Assembly (NCBI RefSeq): GCF_030994125.1
Contig: NZ_CP099917.1
Location: 2,300,001-2,364,000 of the forward strand
Source: Pseudoalteromonas xiamenensis
GTDB taxonomy: Bacteria > Pseudomonadota > Gammaproteobacteria > Enterobacterales > Alteromonadaceae
DNA length: 64,000 nt
Direction of reading: 5' to 3'
The position numbers and the translations under genes are program-made. The notes below the pieces were generated by a model that saw nothing but the letters and a program-made list of their open reading frames with translations, was not told where the DNA came from and did no database searches. Below are positions 28,981 to 37,744 of the stretch, piece by piece; the stretch's first letter is position 1, and each line of letters opens with the position of its first letter.

Positions 28981-30153
28981 ATGAAAAGGCAATTATTCAG
29001 TGTATTTTGGCTTGTTATTCTGAGCTTCACGGCACACGCCCAAACTTTGCTGGTTGAAAAACAACGATTTGAAACGAAGGCCTTTACTACCGAATCTGGC
29101 GTTACTTTACCAGCGGTGGTGATAGGGTATGAAAGCTACGGTACGCTTAATGAGAAAAAGGATAACGCCATCCTCATCACTCACTTTTTCTCAGGAACGT
29201 CGCATGCGGCAGGTAAATATTCGGAAAGTGACCCCTTGCCTGGTTATTGGGATGCGATCATTGGCCCAGGTAAAGCGATTGATACCAATAAGTTTTTTGT
29301 TATTAGTAGTGATACCTTGGTGAACGCCAATGTGTACGACCCCAATGTGATCACCACAGGCCCTGCCTCTCTAAATCCGAAAACAGGCAAAGCGTATGGA
29401 TTAGACTTTCCAGTGGTGACAATTGGTGATTTTGTGGAAGTTCAAAAACGCCTTTTGGATAGCCTTGGCATTGACAAGCTGTATGCCGTTGCAGGTGCCT
29501 CCATGGGGTCTTTTCAAGCGTTGGAGTGGGCGGTCCGTTACCCCAATAAAGTGGAAAGATTGCTCCATGTTATTGGTGCGGCAACGATGGATGCATGGAC
29601 CGTGGCTGCACTGGAAAAATGGGCTTTACCCATTCGCTTAGATCCTAACTGGAACAATGGGGACTATTACGAAGGCAAAAAGCCGATCGCTGGACTCACG
29701 GCGACCCTGCTGAATATTACGCAAGATGCTATGCACCCCGTTATTTATAACGCAAGTTTTAAAGATTTTGAGGTATTAGATGAGCCGGCCATGAAGGACA
29801 TTCGTGTTCTTCCAAAAATTAACCAAATCTTGGCTCAGCGTGCGGCGGTCAGAGCGTCATTGCAAGATGCAAATCATGTGTTGTATCTCATCCGCGCTTC
29901 ACAGTTATTTTCTGCAGGAATGAACCAAAACCTAGAAGGCGCGCTTGCTCGTATTCAAGCGAAGGTCTTGCTCATACCATCCTCAGGTGACTTATTGCTT
30001 CGCCCTGAAGGCGTAAGGTCGCTCTATGACACGCTTAAACAGATGAATAAATCGGTGTCTATCAGCGAAATAAATGGAGGGTGGGGCCATTTAGATGGGT
30101 TGTTCTCCATCAGCAGTAAGCAAGCTGAAATTGCGGCTTTTTTAGCGGAGTGA
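28981..30153 (+). CDS. Secreted alpha/beta hydrolase of the MetX (homoserine acetyltransferase) superfamily
   Basis: A 390-residue protein with a clear signal peptide (MKRQLFSVFWLVILSFTAHA, cleaved before QTLL), so it acts in the periplasm. The body resembles MetX-type acyltransferases: the oxyanion region ITHFFSGTSHAAGK, nucleophile Ser174 in GASMGSFQALEW, Asp337 in PSSGDLLLRPEG and His370 in GWGHLDGL. A periplasmic enzyme would not have acetyl-CoA, so it probably works as an esterase or hydrolase. Its place between the permease and 3-hydroxybutyrate dehydrogenase suggests it splits esters or oligomers of 3-hydroxybutyrate brought in by the TonB receptor. The substrate is inference. True homoserine acetyltransferase is cytoplasmic and lacks this leader. 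Confidence 0.8.
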   Translation: MKRQLFSVFWLVILSFTAHAQTLLVEKQRFETKAFTTESGVTLPAVVIGYESYGTLNEKKDNAILITHFFSGTSHAAGKYSESDPLPGYWDAIIGPGKAIDTNKFFVISSDTLVNANVYDPNVITTGPASLNPKTGKAYGLDFPVVTIGDFVEVQKRLLDSLGIDKLYAVAGASMGSFQALEWAVRYPNKVERLLHVIGAATMDAWTVAALEKWALPIRLDPNWNNGDYYEGKKPIAGLTATLLNITQDAMHPVIYNASFKDFEVLDEPAMKDIRVLPKINQILAQRAAVRASLQDANHVLYLIRASQLFSAGMNQNLEGALARIQAKVLLIPSSGDLLLRPEGVRSLYDTLKQMNKSVSISEINGGWGHLDGLFSISSKQAEIAAFLAE

Positions 30154-30157
30154 TGAG

Positions 30158-30913
30158 ATGAAGAAGGTATTGATTACCGGCGGAGCCAGTGGCATCGGCC
30201 AGCACCTTGCGCATCGACTCGCGGCATTAGATTTTGATGTTGTGGTGAGTGATGTTAATGAAGTCCAAGCGATAGAAACAGCTCAAGAGATTGTTGCGAA
30301 AGGGTTTAAGGCACGAGGCATTGGCTTAAACATGTTGGACAGCGCACGTTTTGTGCATCTTACCCAAACGCTCGGTCCTATTGATGTACTGATTAATAAT
30401 GCGGGTATCCAGCACGTTGAAGCGCTTGAACATTATCCGCTTGAAAAATGGGAAATGTTGCAGGCCGTTATGTTGACGGGGCCTGCGATGTTAAGCAAGG
30501 CGTTATTGCCACACATGCGCAAACAGAACTTCGGCCGCATTATTAACATCGGCTCTATTCACGCGCTGGTGGCGTCAAAATACAAATCGGCTTATGTCGC
30601 GGCAAAACATGGTTTGGTTGGGTTATCAAAAGTCATGGCGCTTGAGACTGCTGAGTTCGACATAACGATAAACACCATTTGCCCCGCCTATGTAAAAACG
30701 CCGTTGGTGGAAAAACAAATTGCGGCCCAAGCCAAAGAACATGGCATGAGTGAACAAGAGGTGGTTGACCGTATCATGCTGGCGCCAATGCCTAAAAAGG
30801 CGTTTATCGATGTGGAAGAGATTTTCCATAGCGTGCAATTTTTGGTCGCCCCTCTGGCGAGAAACATCACAGGGCAAACCATTGTTATTGACGGTGGTTG
30901 GACAGTGCAATAG
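30158..30913 (+). CDS. bdhA: 3-hydroxybutyrate dehydrogenase
   Basis: A 251-residue short-chain dehydrogenase that oxidises (R)-3-hydroxybutyrate to acetoacetate with NAD. It has the cofactor loop [19 protein letters not shown], and the catalytic set Ser133 (INIGSIHAL), Tyr146 and Lys150 (SAYVAAKHG). The IQHV and [14 protein letters not shown] blocks are the ones that separate this enzyme from generic SDRs. It starts four bases after the hydrolase and is followed by the CoA-transferase genes that use its product. Confidence 0.9.
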   Translation: MKKVLITGGASGIGQHLAHRLAALDFDVVVSDVNEVQAIETAQEIVAKGFKARGIGLNMLDSARFVHLTQTLGPIDVLINNAGIQHVEALEHYPLEKWEMLQAVMLTGPAMLSKALLPHMRKQNFGRIINIGSIHALVASKYKSAYVAAKHGLVGLSKVMALETAEFDITINTICPAYVKTPLVEKQIAAQAKEHGMSEQEVVDRIMLAPMPKKAFIDVEEIFHSVQFLVAPLARNITGQTIVIDGGWTVQ

Positions 30914-30921
30914 GAGTACGT

Positions 30922-31620
30922 ATGGCGGGTTTTGATAAAGTGGTTGATTCCTACGAAGCGGCGTTAGCTGGGCTTGAAGATGGCATGACCGTGATAGCGG
31001 GTGGATTTGGCTTATGCGGAATTCCGGAGGGGCTCATTGCCGAAATAAAGCGACAAGGTAAAAACGCACTGACCGTTGTCTCGAATAACTGTGGTGTAGA
31101 TGGTTTTGGTTTGGGTGTGTTATTGGAAGACAAGCAAATCAAGAAGATGATTGCCTCGTATGTGGGGGAAAATGCGTTATTTGAACAGCAGTTGTTGAAT
31201 GGTGATTTAGACGTGGAGTTGACACCACAAGGTACGCTTGCTGAGAAAATGCGTGCAGGCGGCGCTGGGATCCCGGCGTTTTTTACGGCGACAGGCGTTG
31301 GCACAATGGTCGCAGAAGGCAAACCTCACAAAATGTTTCAAGGTCGTGAATACGTGATGGAAGAAAGCATCACAGGCGATTTTGCGATTGTTAAAGCGTG
31401 GAAAGCCGACCGTTTTGGCAATTGTGTTTACCGCCACACCGCGATGAATTTCAATCCAATGGCCGCGACAGCTGGAAAAATAACCGTTGTGGAAGTCGAA
31501 GAGTTAGTTGAACCTGGAGACATAGCGCCAAGTGAAATTCACACGCCAGGAATTTACGTTGATCGCGTGATCCTAGGACATTTCGAAAAACGCATCGAAA
31601 AGCGCATGGTGAGGGGGTGA
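30922..31620 (+). CDS. scoA: 3-oxoacid CoA-transferase, subunit A
   Basis: A 232-residue alpha subunit of succinyl-CoA:3-ketoacid CoA-transferase, which activates acetoacetate to acetoacetyl-CoA. The pattern [18 protein letters not shown], then [13 protein letters not shown] and [14 protein letters not shown], is typical. A longer frame opens at 30898 inside the dehydrogenase gene. I choose the ATG at 30922, which has TAGGAG upstream and matches family starts. The next gene starts one base after the stop. Confidence 0.92.
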   Translation: MAGFDKVVDSYEAALAGLEDGMTVIAGGFGLCGIPEGLIAEIKRQGKNALTVVSNNCGVDGFGLGVLLEDKQIKKMIASYVGENALFEQQLLNGDLDVELTPQGTLAEKMRAGGAGIPAFFTATGVGTMVAEGKPHKMFQGREYVMEESITGDFAIVKAWKADRFGNCVYRHTAMNFNPMAATAGKITVVEVEELVEPGDIAPSEIHTPGIYVDRVILGHFEKRIEKRMVRG

Positions 31621-31621
31621 C

Positions 31622-32278
31622 ATGGGATTAACAAGAGAACAAATGGCCATGCGTGTGGCGAAAGAATTGCAAGATGGCTACTACGTTAATTTAGGTATCG
31701 GGATCCCAACGTTGGTAGCGAACTACGTACCTCCTGATACAGCCGTGATGTTGCAATCTGAAAATGGACTTTTGGGAATGGGTCCATACCCGCTGGATGA
31801 AGAACTCGACGCGGATCTCATTAATGCAGGCAAAGAAACTGTGACGACGGTGCCAGGTGCGGCAATTTTTAGTTCTGCAGAAAGTTTTGCGATGATCCGT
31901 GGCGGGCATGTGGACTTAACCGTACTTGGTGCATTTGAAGTTGATCAGCACGGTAATATCGCGAGTTGGATGATCCCCAACACGTTAGTGAAAGGCATGG
32001 GTGGTGCCATGGATTTGGTCGCCGGCGCAAAAAACATCATCTGTACAATGACGCATGCCAACAAAGCAGGAGAATCCAAGGTACTTGAGCGCTGTTCACT
32101 TCCGTTAACTGGCGCTGGTTGTATAAACAAAGTGCTGACTGACTTGGCGTTGCTGGAAATAAAGAATGGCGCGTTTCATTTGCTCGAACGAGCACCGGGC
32201 GTGAGTGTCGAGGAAATTGTCCGTAAAACGGCAGGCGCACTCGTGGTTGATGGAGACATTCCCGAGATGACTTTTTAG
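31622..32278 (+). CDS. scoB: 3-oxoacid CoA-transferase, subunit B
   Basis: A 218-residue beta subunit with the catalytic glutamate Glu47 in the motif SENGLLGMGP, preceded by YVNLGIGIPTLVANYVP. Together with subunit A it moves CoA from succinyl-CoA to acetoacetate. Thiolase, needed for the next step to acetyl-CoA, is not in this operon and must be encoded elsewhere. Last gene before a clear terminator. Confidence 0.93.
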   Translation: MGLTREQMAMRVAKELQDGYYVNLGIGIPTLVANYVPPDTAVMLQSENGLLGMGPYPLDEELDADLINAGKETVTTVPGAAIFSSAESFAMIRGGHVDLTVLGAFEVDQHGNIASWMIPNTLVKGMGGAMDLVAGAKNIICTMTHANKAGESKVLERCSLPLTGAGCINKVLTDLALLEIKNGAFHLLERAPGVSVEEIVRKTAGALVVDGDIPEMTF

Positions 32279-32297
32279 TCAGCAAAAAACGACGAAC

Positions 32298-32325
32298 AAG
32301 CAGGGTAAAGCCTGCTTTTTTATTT
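32298..32325 (+). terminator. Terminator of the 3-hydroxybutyrate operon
   Basis: The hairpin AAGCAGG - GTAAAG - CCTGCTT is followed by a T-run, 20 bases after the CoA-transferase stop. It insulates lexA from this operon. Confidence 0.88.
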
Positions 32326-32376
32326 TTCATCATGGGTTTTATGTTCTTTGGTATTAAATTTGCGATTTTTAAATAA

Positions 32377-32392
32377 CTGTATATACTCACAG
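32377..32392. promoter_or_regulatory. SOS box 1 (LexA operator)
   Basis: CTGT-ATATACTC-ACAG fits the gammaproteobacterial LexA operator CTGT-N8-ACAG exactly at both arms. It lies 45 bases before the lexA ATG. Confidence 0.9.
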
Positions 32393-32401
32393 GTAATTGT
32401 A

Positions 32402-32417
32402 CTGTATGGAAAACCAG
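32402..32417. promoter_or_regulatory. SOS box 2 (LexA operator)
   Basis: CTGT-ATGGAAAA-CCAG matches the operator with one change in the right arm. It is just upstream of the lexA ATG and 25 bases from box 1, like the tandem boxes of E. coli lexA. Confidence 0.8.
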
Positions 32418-32421
32418 TGAT

Positions 32422-33039
32422 ATGCGACCGTTAACTAAACGCCAAGAACAAATTTTCGAACTGATTAAGGTTTTTATCCGCGATACGGGTATGCCGCCAA
32501 CGCGAGCAGAAATTGCAGATTCATTAGGTTTTAAAAGCGCCAACGCAGCAGAAGAGCATTTAAAAGCACTTGCTAAAAAAGGCGTGATTGAAATGGTTCC
32601 GGGTGCCAGCCGTGGTATTCGTTTAGTCGAAGAAGATGAACCTGAACAATTAGGTTTACCACTTGTCGGTCGTGTTGCTGCAGGTGAACCAATCTTGGCC
32701 GAGCAGCACATCGAAAGCCATTGTAAAGTTGACGCGCAAATGTTTAAACCGATGGCGGATTACTTGCTCCGCGTACACGGTATGAGTATGAAGAATATCG
32801 GCATTTTAGATGGTGATTTGCTCGCAGTACACCGCACGCAAGTTGCGCAAAATGGACAGGTTGTCGTAGCTCGCGTAGAAGAAGACGTTACAGTTAAGCG
32901 GTTTGAGAAAATCGGCAAAAAAGTGTACTTACATGCTGAAAATGAAGATTTTTCTCCGATAGAAGTTGATCTTGAACATGAAAGTTTTTCGGTAGAAGGT
33001 CTGGCCGTTGGCGTAATTAGAAATAATCAATGGATGTAA
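32422..33039 (+). CDS. lexA: LexA repressor
   Basis: A 205-residue SOS repressor with an N-terminal winged helix ([42 protein letters not shown]) and a C-terminal S24 protease domain. The self-cleavage site is Ala87-Gly88 (GRVAAGEP), and the catalytic pair is Ser122 (HGMSMK) and Lys159 (TVKRFEK). It is repressed by itself through the two boxes upstream. No sulA-like gene follows before the oxidase operon. Confidence 0.98.
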   Translation: MRPLTKRQEQIFELIKVFIRDTGMPPTRAEIADSLGFKSANAAEEHLKALAKKGVIEMVPGASRGIRLVEEDEPEQLGLPLVGRVAAGEPILAEQHIESHCKVDAQMFKPMADYLLRVHGMSMKNIGILDGDLLAVHRTQVAQNGQVVVARVEEDVTVKRFEKIGKKVYLHAENEDFSPIEVDLEHESFSVEGLAVGVIRNNQWM

Positions 33040-33075
33040 TTTCGCCAAACCATCCAAAAGTGTGAGTTATCTTAG

Positions 33076-33105
33076 GCCCTTCAAAGCAAATTTGAAGGGC
33101 TTTTT
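33076..33105 (+). terminator. Terminator of lexA
   Basis: A perfect ten-pair hairpin, GCCCTTCAAA - GCAAA - TTTGAAGGGC, is followed by TTTTT. It ends the lexA transcript 36 bases after its stop. Confidence 0.93.
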
Positions 33106-33347
33106 ATTTTGTTTTTTCAAATAACGTTACATAACTTGTTCATTACCAGATATATTTCCAAGTCATCGCAAAAAATTACCCATTCATAACATATTAACCT
33201 TCATTACTTGCTAATTGTTCAAAAATTGACTAATTGGTTAATAGTCGTGCAGTTGGTATAAGACCTCGGTCTCATACTATGACAGTCATCCAATAATAAT
33301 AACGATTGCCTGAACGCGCTTCGTAAGGCAATTGAAGGAGACGTCAT
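33106..33347 (+). promoter_or_regulatory. Control region upstream of the cytochrome oxidase operon
   Basis: An AT-rich, gene-free stretch. It includes a possible promoter (TTGGTA near 33253 and TACTAT near 33275) and a short inverted repeat AGACC-TC-GGTCT (33261-33272) lying between those elements, which could be an operator. AAGGAGACG precedes the coxB ATG. Promoter placement is tentative. Confidence 0.35.
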
Positions 33348-34493
33348 ATGAAAGCGTATCGGTTTGCAGTAGGTTGGCTTGCAGGGATTGCACCAACAGT
33401 GGCGTTAGCGAATAGCGCCTACAACATGAGAGAAGGGGTTACGGATATAAGTCAGCAAGTATATGACTTACACATGACCATTTTCTTGATTTGTTGTGTC
33501 ATTGGTGTGGTGGTGTTTGCTGCGATGTTCTGGGCAATTATCCATCACCGAAAATCAAAAGGGGTGACCCCTGCCCAGTTCCATGAAAGTACCAAAGTCG
33601 AAATTCTTTGGACCGCGATTCCTTTTGTGATCTTAATTGCAATGGCAGTTCCCGCAACAAAAACTTTGATTGCGATGGAAGATGCCTCTAAAGCAGACAT
33701 CACTATCAAAATAACCGGATCGCAGTGGAAATGGCACTACGAATATATGGGCGAAGGGGTAGATTATTATTCCGTTATCGCCACACCTCAGGACCAAATC
33801 GCGGATAAAGCCGAAAAAGGTGAACACTATCTATTAGAAGTAGATAAACCGCTGGTTATCCCAACTGGAAAAAAAGTTCGATTCTTAATGACCTCTGATG
33901 ACGTTATCCATTCTTGGTGGGTACCTGATTTTGCAGTGAAGAAAGATGCCAATCCAGGTTTCATCAATGAGGCGTGGACACGCGTTAATGAAGAAGGTAC
34001 TTACCGTGGCCAATGTGCTGAATTGTGCGGTAAAGATCATGGCTTTATGCCCGTTGTTGTCGAAGCCGTGTCACCGGAATCTTTCGATACGTGGCTCTCA
34101 GAACAAAAGGCTGAAAAACAACAAGCGGCTGCAGCTAGTGCGGCATTGCTTGATCAAACCTTATCGAAAGAGGAGCTAATGGCGGAGGGTGAGAAAGTCT
34201 ACATGGCTTACTGTGCTGCGTGTCATCAACCTACCGGTATGGGATTACCAGGCGTTTTCCCAGCCTTAAAAGGCAGTAAAGTAGTACTTGGTCCTATTAA
34301 TGATCACATCGACGTTCTTCTCCATGGTCGTCCGGGCACCGCAATGCAATCTTTTGCAAAACAACTCTCTATCAAACAAATTGCAGGGGTAGTTACATTC
34401 AAGCGAAATAGCTGGGGCAATGACACTGGCGATGTCGTACAGCCAAGCCAAGTACAAGCGAGACTGGATGCCGATAAGGAGGCAGGACAATGA
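33348..34493 (+). CDS. coxB: Cytochrome c oxidase subunit II with fused cytochrome c domain
   Basis: A 381-residue subunit. It has an N-terminal signal (cleavage near VALA-NSAY), two membrane helices (about 42-64 and 85-105) and a CuA domain with the ligand sets HSWWVPDFA and CAELCGKDHGFM. A C-terminal cytochrome c domain has one heme site, CAACH, in MAYCAACHQPTGMG. It accepts electrons from periplasmic cytochrome c. The fused heme domain marks the caa3-like type common in marine gammaproteobacteria. It overlaps coxA by four bases. Confidence 0.97.
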   Translation: MKAYRFAVGWLAGIAPTVALANSAYNMREGVTDISQQVYDLHMTIFLICCVIGVVVFAAMFWAIIHHRKSKGVTPAQFHESTKVEILWTAIPFVILIAMAVPATKTLIAMEDASKADITIKITGSQWKWHYEYMGEGVDYYSVIATPQDQIADKAEKGEHYLLEVDKPLVIPTGKKVRFLMTSDDVIHSWWVPDFAVKKDANPGFINEAWTRVNEEGTYRGQCAELCGKDHGFMPVVVEAVSPESFDTWLSEQKAEKQQAAAASAALLDQTLSKEELMAEGEKVYMAYCAACHQPTGMGLPGVFPALKGSKVVLGPINDHIDVLLHGRPGTAMQSFAKQLSIKQIAGVVTFKRNSWGNDTGDVVQPSQVQARLDADKEAGQ

Positions 34494-36079
34494 GTAGCAT
34501 CGTTAATCCGCACGACCATGGGCATGATGACCATCACCACGCGCCATCTGGGTTTAAACGTTGGATTTTTACCACCAATCACAAAGACATCGGTACACTC
34601 TATCTTATTTTTGCGTTGACCATGTTTCTCATAGGTGGCGCCATGGCCATGGTGATCCGCGCTGAGTTATTTCAACCCGGATTGCAATTGGTTGAACCTC
34701 ATTTCTTCAATCAAATGACGACAGTACATGGGCTGATAATGGTGTTTGGTGCTGTAATGCCAGCCTTTACCGGTCTTGCAAACTGGATGGTACCAATGAT
34801 GATTGGCGCACCAGATATGGCGCTGCCTCGCATGAACAACTGGAGTTTTTGGATTTTACCCTTTGCGTTCATCATGCTACTCGCCAGTTTGTTTATGGAA
34901 GGCGGTGGTCCGGCATTTGGTTGGACGTTCTATGCGCCGCTTTCCACCACATACAGCAATGACAACACGGCATTGTTTGTGTTTGCAGTTCACATCATGG
35001 GCATGAGTTCAATTATGGGTGCTATCAACGTAATCGTGACGATTGTTAATCTTCGTGCTCCTGGTATGACGTGGATGAAGCTGCCTTTATTTGTTTGGAC
35101 TTGGTTGATTACTGCATTTTTGTTGATTGCCGTAATGCCTGTGTTGGCAGGGGCAGTAACGATGGTGTTAACCGATAAATACTTTGGCACAAGCTTCTTC
35201 AACGCCGCAGGTGGTGGAGATCCGGTGATGTTTCAGCACATCTTCTGGTTCTTTGGTCATCCTGAAGTGTACATCATGATTTTACCTGCTTTTGGTGTGA
35301 TCTCAACGATAGTGCCGACTTTCTCTCGTAAGAAACTCTTTGGTTATGCCTCTATGGTGTATGCAACGGCATCCATTGCGCTGTTGTCGTTTATTGTCTG
35401 GGCCCATCATATGTTTACAACCGGTATGCCGCTGACAGGTGAGCTCTTCTTTATGTATGCGACGATGCTTATCTCTGTACCGACTGGCGTGAAAGTATTC
35501 AATTGGGTTGCGACAATGTGGCGAGGTGCGATTAGTTTCGAAGTGCCGATGTTGTTTTCAATAGCCTTTATTGTGTTGTTCACCTTAGGTGGTTTTTCTG
35601 GGCTTATGCTCGCGATCACACCGGCTGATTTCCAATACCATGATACTTACTTTGTTGTTGCGCATTTTCACTATGTCTTGGTGACAGGAGCCATCTTTTC
35701 GATAATGGCTGCGGCGTACTATTGGCTTCCGAAATGGACGGGGCACATGTACAACGAAACCTTGGCCAAGTGGCATTTTTGGTTATCGCTAGTCAGTGTC
35801 AATGTGCTGTTTTTCCCTATGCACTTCGTTGGACTTGCAGGGATGCCTAGGCGTATTCCGGATTACGCACTGCAATTTGCCGACTTCAATGCCATTATCA
35901 GCCTTGGTGGTTTCGCCTTTGGTTTATCGCAATTGTTGTTTGTCTATGTTGTCTTTAAATGCGCTAGAGGTGGCAAGCCCGCGCCAGCCAAAGTATGGGA
36001 TGGAGCTGAAGGGTTAGAATGGGAAATCCCTTCTCCAGCACCGTACCATACCTTTAGCACGCCACCGGAGATCAAGTAA
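34490..36079 (+). CDS. coxA: Cytochrome c oxidase subunit I
   Basis: A 529-residue heme-copper oxidase core with 12 membrane helices. Ligand motifs are present: the heme a histidine in TTVHGLIMVFG, the CuB/heme a3 region FWFFGHPEVYIMILPAFG with the cross-linked His-Tyr pair, the CuB histidines in WAHHMFTTG, and HDTYFVVAHFHYVL. The His-rich N-terminus (NPHDHGHDDHHHA) is unusual in density but common in relatives. Together with CoxB and CoxC it reduces oxygen and pumps protons. Confidence 0.98.
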   Translation: MSSIVNPHDHGHDDHHHAPSGFKRWIFTTNHKDIGTLYLIFALTMFLIGGAMAMVIRAELFQPGLQLVEPHFFNQMTTVHGLIMVFGAVMPAFTGLANWMVPMMIGAPDMALPRMNNWSFWILPFAFIMLLASLFMEGGGPAFGWTFYAPLSTTYSNDNTALFVFAVHIMGMSSIMGAINVIVTIVNLRAPGMTWMKLPLFVWTWLITAFLLIAVMPVLAGAVTMVLTDKYFGTSFFNAAGGGDPVMFQHIFWFFGHPEVYIMILPAFGVISTIVPTFSRKKLFGYASMVYATASIALLSFIVWAHHMFTTGMPLTGELFFMYATMLISVPTGVKVFNWVATMWRGAISFEVPMLFSIAFIVLFTLGGFSGLMLAITPADFQYHDTYFVVAHFHYVLVTGAIFSIMAAAYYWLPKWTGHMYNETLAKWHFWLSLVSVNVLFFPMHFVGLAGMPRRIPDYALQFADFNAIISLGGFAFGLSQLLFVYVVFKCARGGKPAPAKVWDGAEGLEWEIPSPAPYHTFSTPPEIK

Positions 36080-36651
36080 TGCATGGCGCGTTGTTGAAAA
36101 AGTTAGTGCTTACCAGCCTTGGTATGTTTGCATTTGCTTTTGCGTTAGTACCGCTTTACGACGTGTTTTGCCAAGTGACTGGGCTCAATGGAAAACCGAG
36201 TCTGGCAGTGGCGCAAGCAAGTCAACAAATTGACATCGAAAGGTTTGTCGATGTCAGCTTTACTACGCATGCTCAACAAGGCGCGCCTTTCTCCGTTCAA
36301 GCCGAGCACTTTAAGGTCACCATTCAACCCGGTGAAATTACCAAAGTGGCCTTTTCGGCGACCAACCTAAGCCAAGAAGCACGTGTAATGCAGGCGATCC
36401 CCTCGGTATCACCGGGAATTGCCTCTAAGTATCTTCATAAAATGGCCTGTTTTTGTTTTAACCAACAACCGATGGAAGCAGGCCAACATCAAACGTTTGA
36501 ACTGATGTTTTATTTAGACACCGCGTTGCCTTATGAAATCGAAGAGCTGACTTTGTCTTACACCTTGTTTGATATAACCGAGCAAAGTCAGCAACTAGTA
36601 TTAGAATCACCGATAGAGTCGGTGTTTTCTATGGAGAACAGTGATGAGTAA
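36079..36651 (+). CDS. ctaG: Cytochrome c oxidase assembly protein CtaG (Cox11)
   Basis: A 190-residue copper chaperone with one N-terminal membrane anchor (LTSLGMFAFAFALVPLYDVFC) and a periplasmic immunoglobulin-like domain. The copper-binding pair is in MACFCFNQQ. It delivers copper to the CuB site of subunit I. It starts inside the coxA stop (TAATG) and overlaps the coxC start. Confidence 0.95.
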   Translation: MHGALLKKLVLTSLGMFAFAFALVPLYDVFCQVTGLNGKPSLAVAQASQQIDIERFVDVSFTTHAQQGAPFSVQAEHFKVTIQPGEITKVAFSATNLSQEARVMQAIPSVSPGIASKYLHKMACFCFNQQPMEAGQHQTFELMFYLDTALPYEIEELTLSYTLFDITEQSQQLVLESPIESVFSMENSDE

Positions 36652-37522
36652 CTCAGATTATCAACACTATTACGTACCTGCACAAAGTCAGTGGCCTATT
36701 GTTGGCGCTGTCGCGTTGTTCTTTATTGCCTCTGGTGCCGGTCTGACGGTGATGCAACACAACAGCGATGGCGGGAATGGGCATTATTTACTGTTTACAG
36801 GGATAGCAATTTTGCTCTTTATGTTGGTCGGTTGGTTCAGAAATGTGATTTCGGAATCGCAAGGCGGCCTTTACTCAAAACAAATGGACCAGTCGTTTCG
36901 ACAAGGAATGAGCTGGTTTATCTTTTCTGAGGTGATGTTTTTCTTAGCGTTCTTTGGTGCGCTTTTCTACGCTCGCGTGTTTTCAGTGCCATGGCTTGGC
37001 GGCAGCAGTAACAATGCGATGACAAACGAAGTCTTGTGGCCGACCTTCGAGGCAATTTGGCCGCTGCTGACGACACCAGGCGGTGAAGTGACACAAGCGA
37101 TGGAGTGGAAAGGGTTACCACTGGTGAATACCTTAGTGTTATTGATTTCGTCCGTCACTATCCATTTTGCCCATCAGGCGCTTGAGCAAGATAAGCGCGG
37201 TCAGGTTAAGTTATTCATGGGCTTAACGATTGCGCTTGGTATTAGCTTCCTTGCACTTCAAGTTGAAGAATACATGCATGCTTATCATGAGCTTGGTTTG
37301 ACGCTGCAATCAGGTATCTATGGCAACACGTTCTTTATGCTAACAGGATTTCACGGCATGCACGTGACGCTCGGGACAATTCTCCTTACGGTCGTGTGGT
37401 TGCGCATTTTCAATGGTCACCTTAACAGCAAACAACATTTTGCGTTCCAAGCAGCAGCTTGGTACTGGCATTTTGTTGATGTGGTGTGGCTATGTTTGTT
37501 TGTGTTTGTATACGTTCTTTGA
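36644..37522 (+). CDS. coxC: Cytochrome c oxidase subunit III
   Basis: A 292-residue subunit III with seven membrane helices (MSWFIFSEVMFFLAFFGALFY; FHGMHVTLGTILL; AWYWHFVDVVWLCLF). It has the conserved membrane glutamates (SEVMFF and the HAYHEL area). A GTG directly precedes the ATG. I use the ATG at 36644, with GGAG upstream. The last 100 bases overlap the antisense DUF2909 gene. Confidence 0.96.
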   Translation: MSNSDYQHYYVPAQSQWPIVGAVALFFIASGAGLTVMQHNSDGGNGHYLLFTGIAILLFMLVGWFRNVISESQGGLYSKQMDQSFRQGMSWFIFSEVMFFLAFFGALFYARVFSVPWLGGSSNNAMTNEVLWPTFEAIWPLLTTPGGEVTQAMEWKGLPLVNTLVLLISSVTIHFAHQALEQDKRGQVKLFMGLTIALGISFLALQVEEYMHAYHELGLTLQSGIYGNTFFMLTGFHGMHVTLGTILLTVVWLRIFNGHLNSKQHFAFQAAAWYWHFVDVVWLCLFVFVYVL

Positions 37523-37733
37523 CGTGGTGTGGATTGGGGTTGAAGTGGATCAACCCCAGTTTTGCCGCAATTAAAATAAAAGCAAGCACAATGGCAGAAA
37601 ATAGGACGCGTCTTCCCAAAAAATAGGACATCGGCTTATCACCCGCTTTTCCACTGACCATGAGAAAAAGCGCGCGGAACAGATTGAACAATACGAAGCC
37701 GAGCAAGAGCACGATAATAATTTTAATAATCAT
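37422..37733 (-). CDS. DUF2909-family small membrane protein, antisense in the oxidase operon
   Basis: A 103-residue protein on the opposite strand to its neighbours. Residues 1-70 are a two-helix membrane unit (MIIKIIIVLLLGFVLFNLFR; PMSYFLGRRVLFSAIVLAF) recognisable as the DUF2909 family, which I recall being located between coxC and surf1 in Shewanella relatives. The tail after about residue 70 runs into the coxC 3' end and looks unselected. The function is unknown; the fixed position suggests a link to oxidase assembly. Confidence 0.75.
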   Translation of the reverse strand: MIIKIIIVLLLGFVLFNLFRALFLMVSGKAGDKPMSYFLGRRVLFSAIVLAFILIAAKLGLIHFNPNPHHVKERIQTQTNIATPHQQNASTKLLLGTQNVVCC

Positions 37734-37744
37734 AGAGTGCCTAC

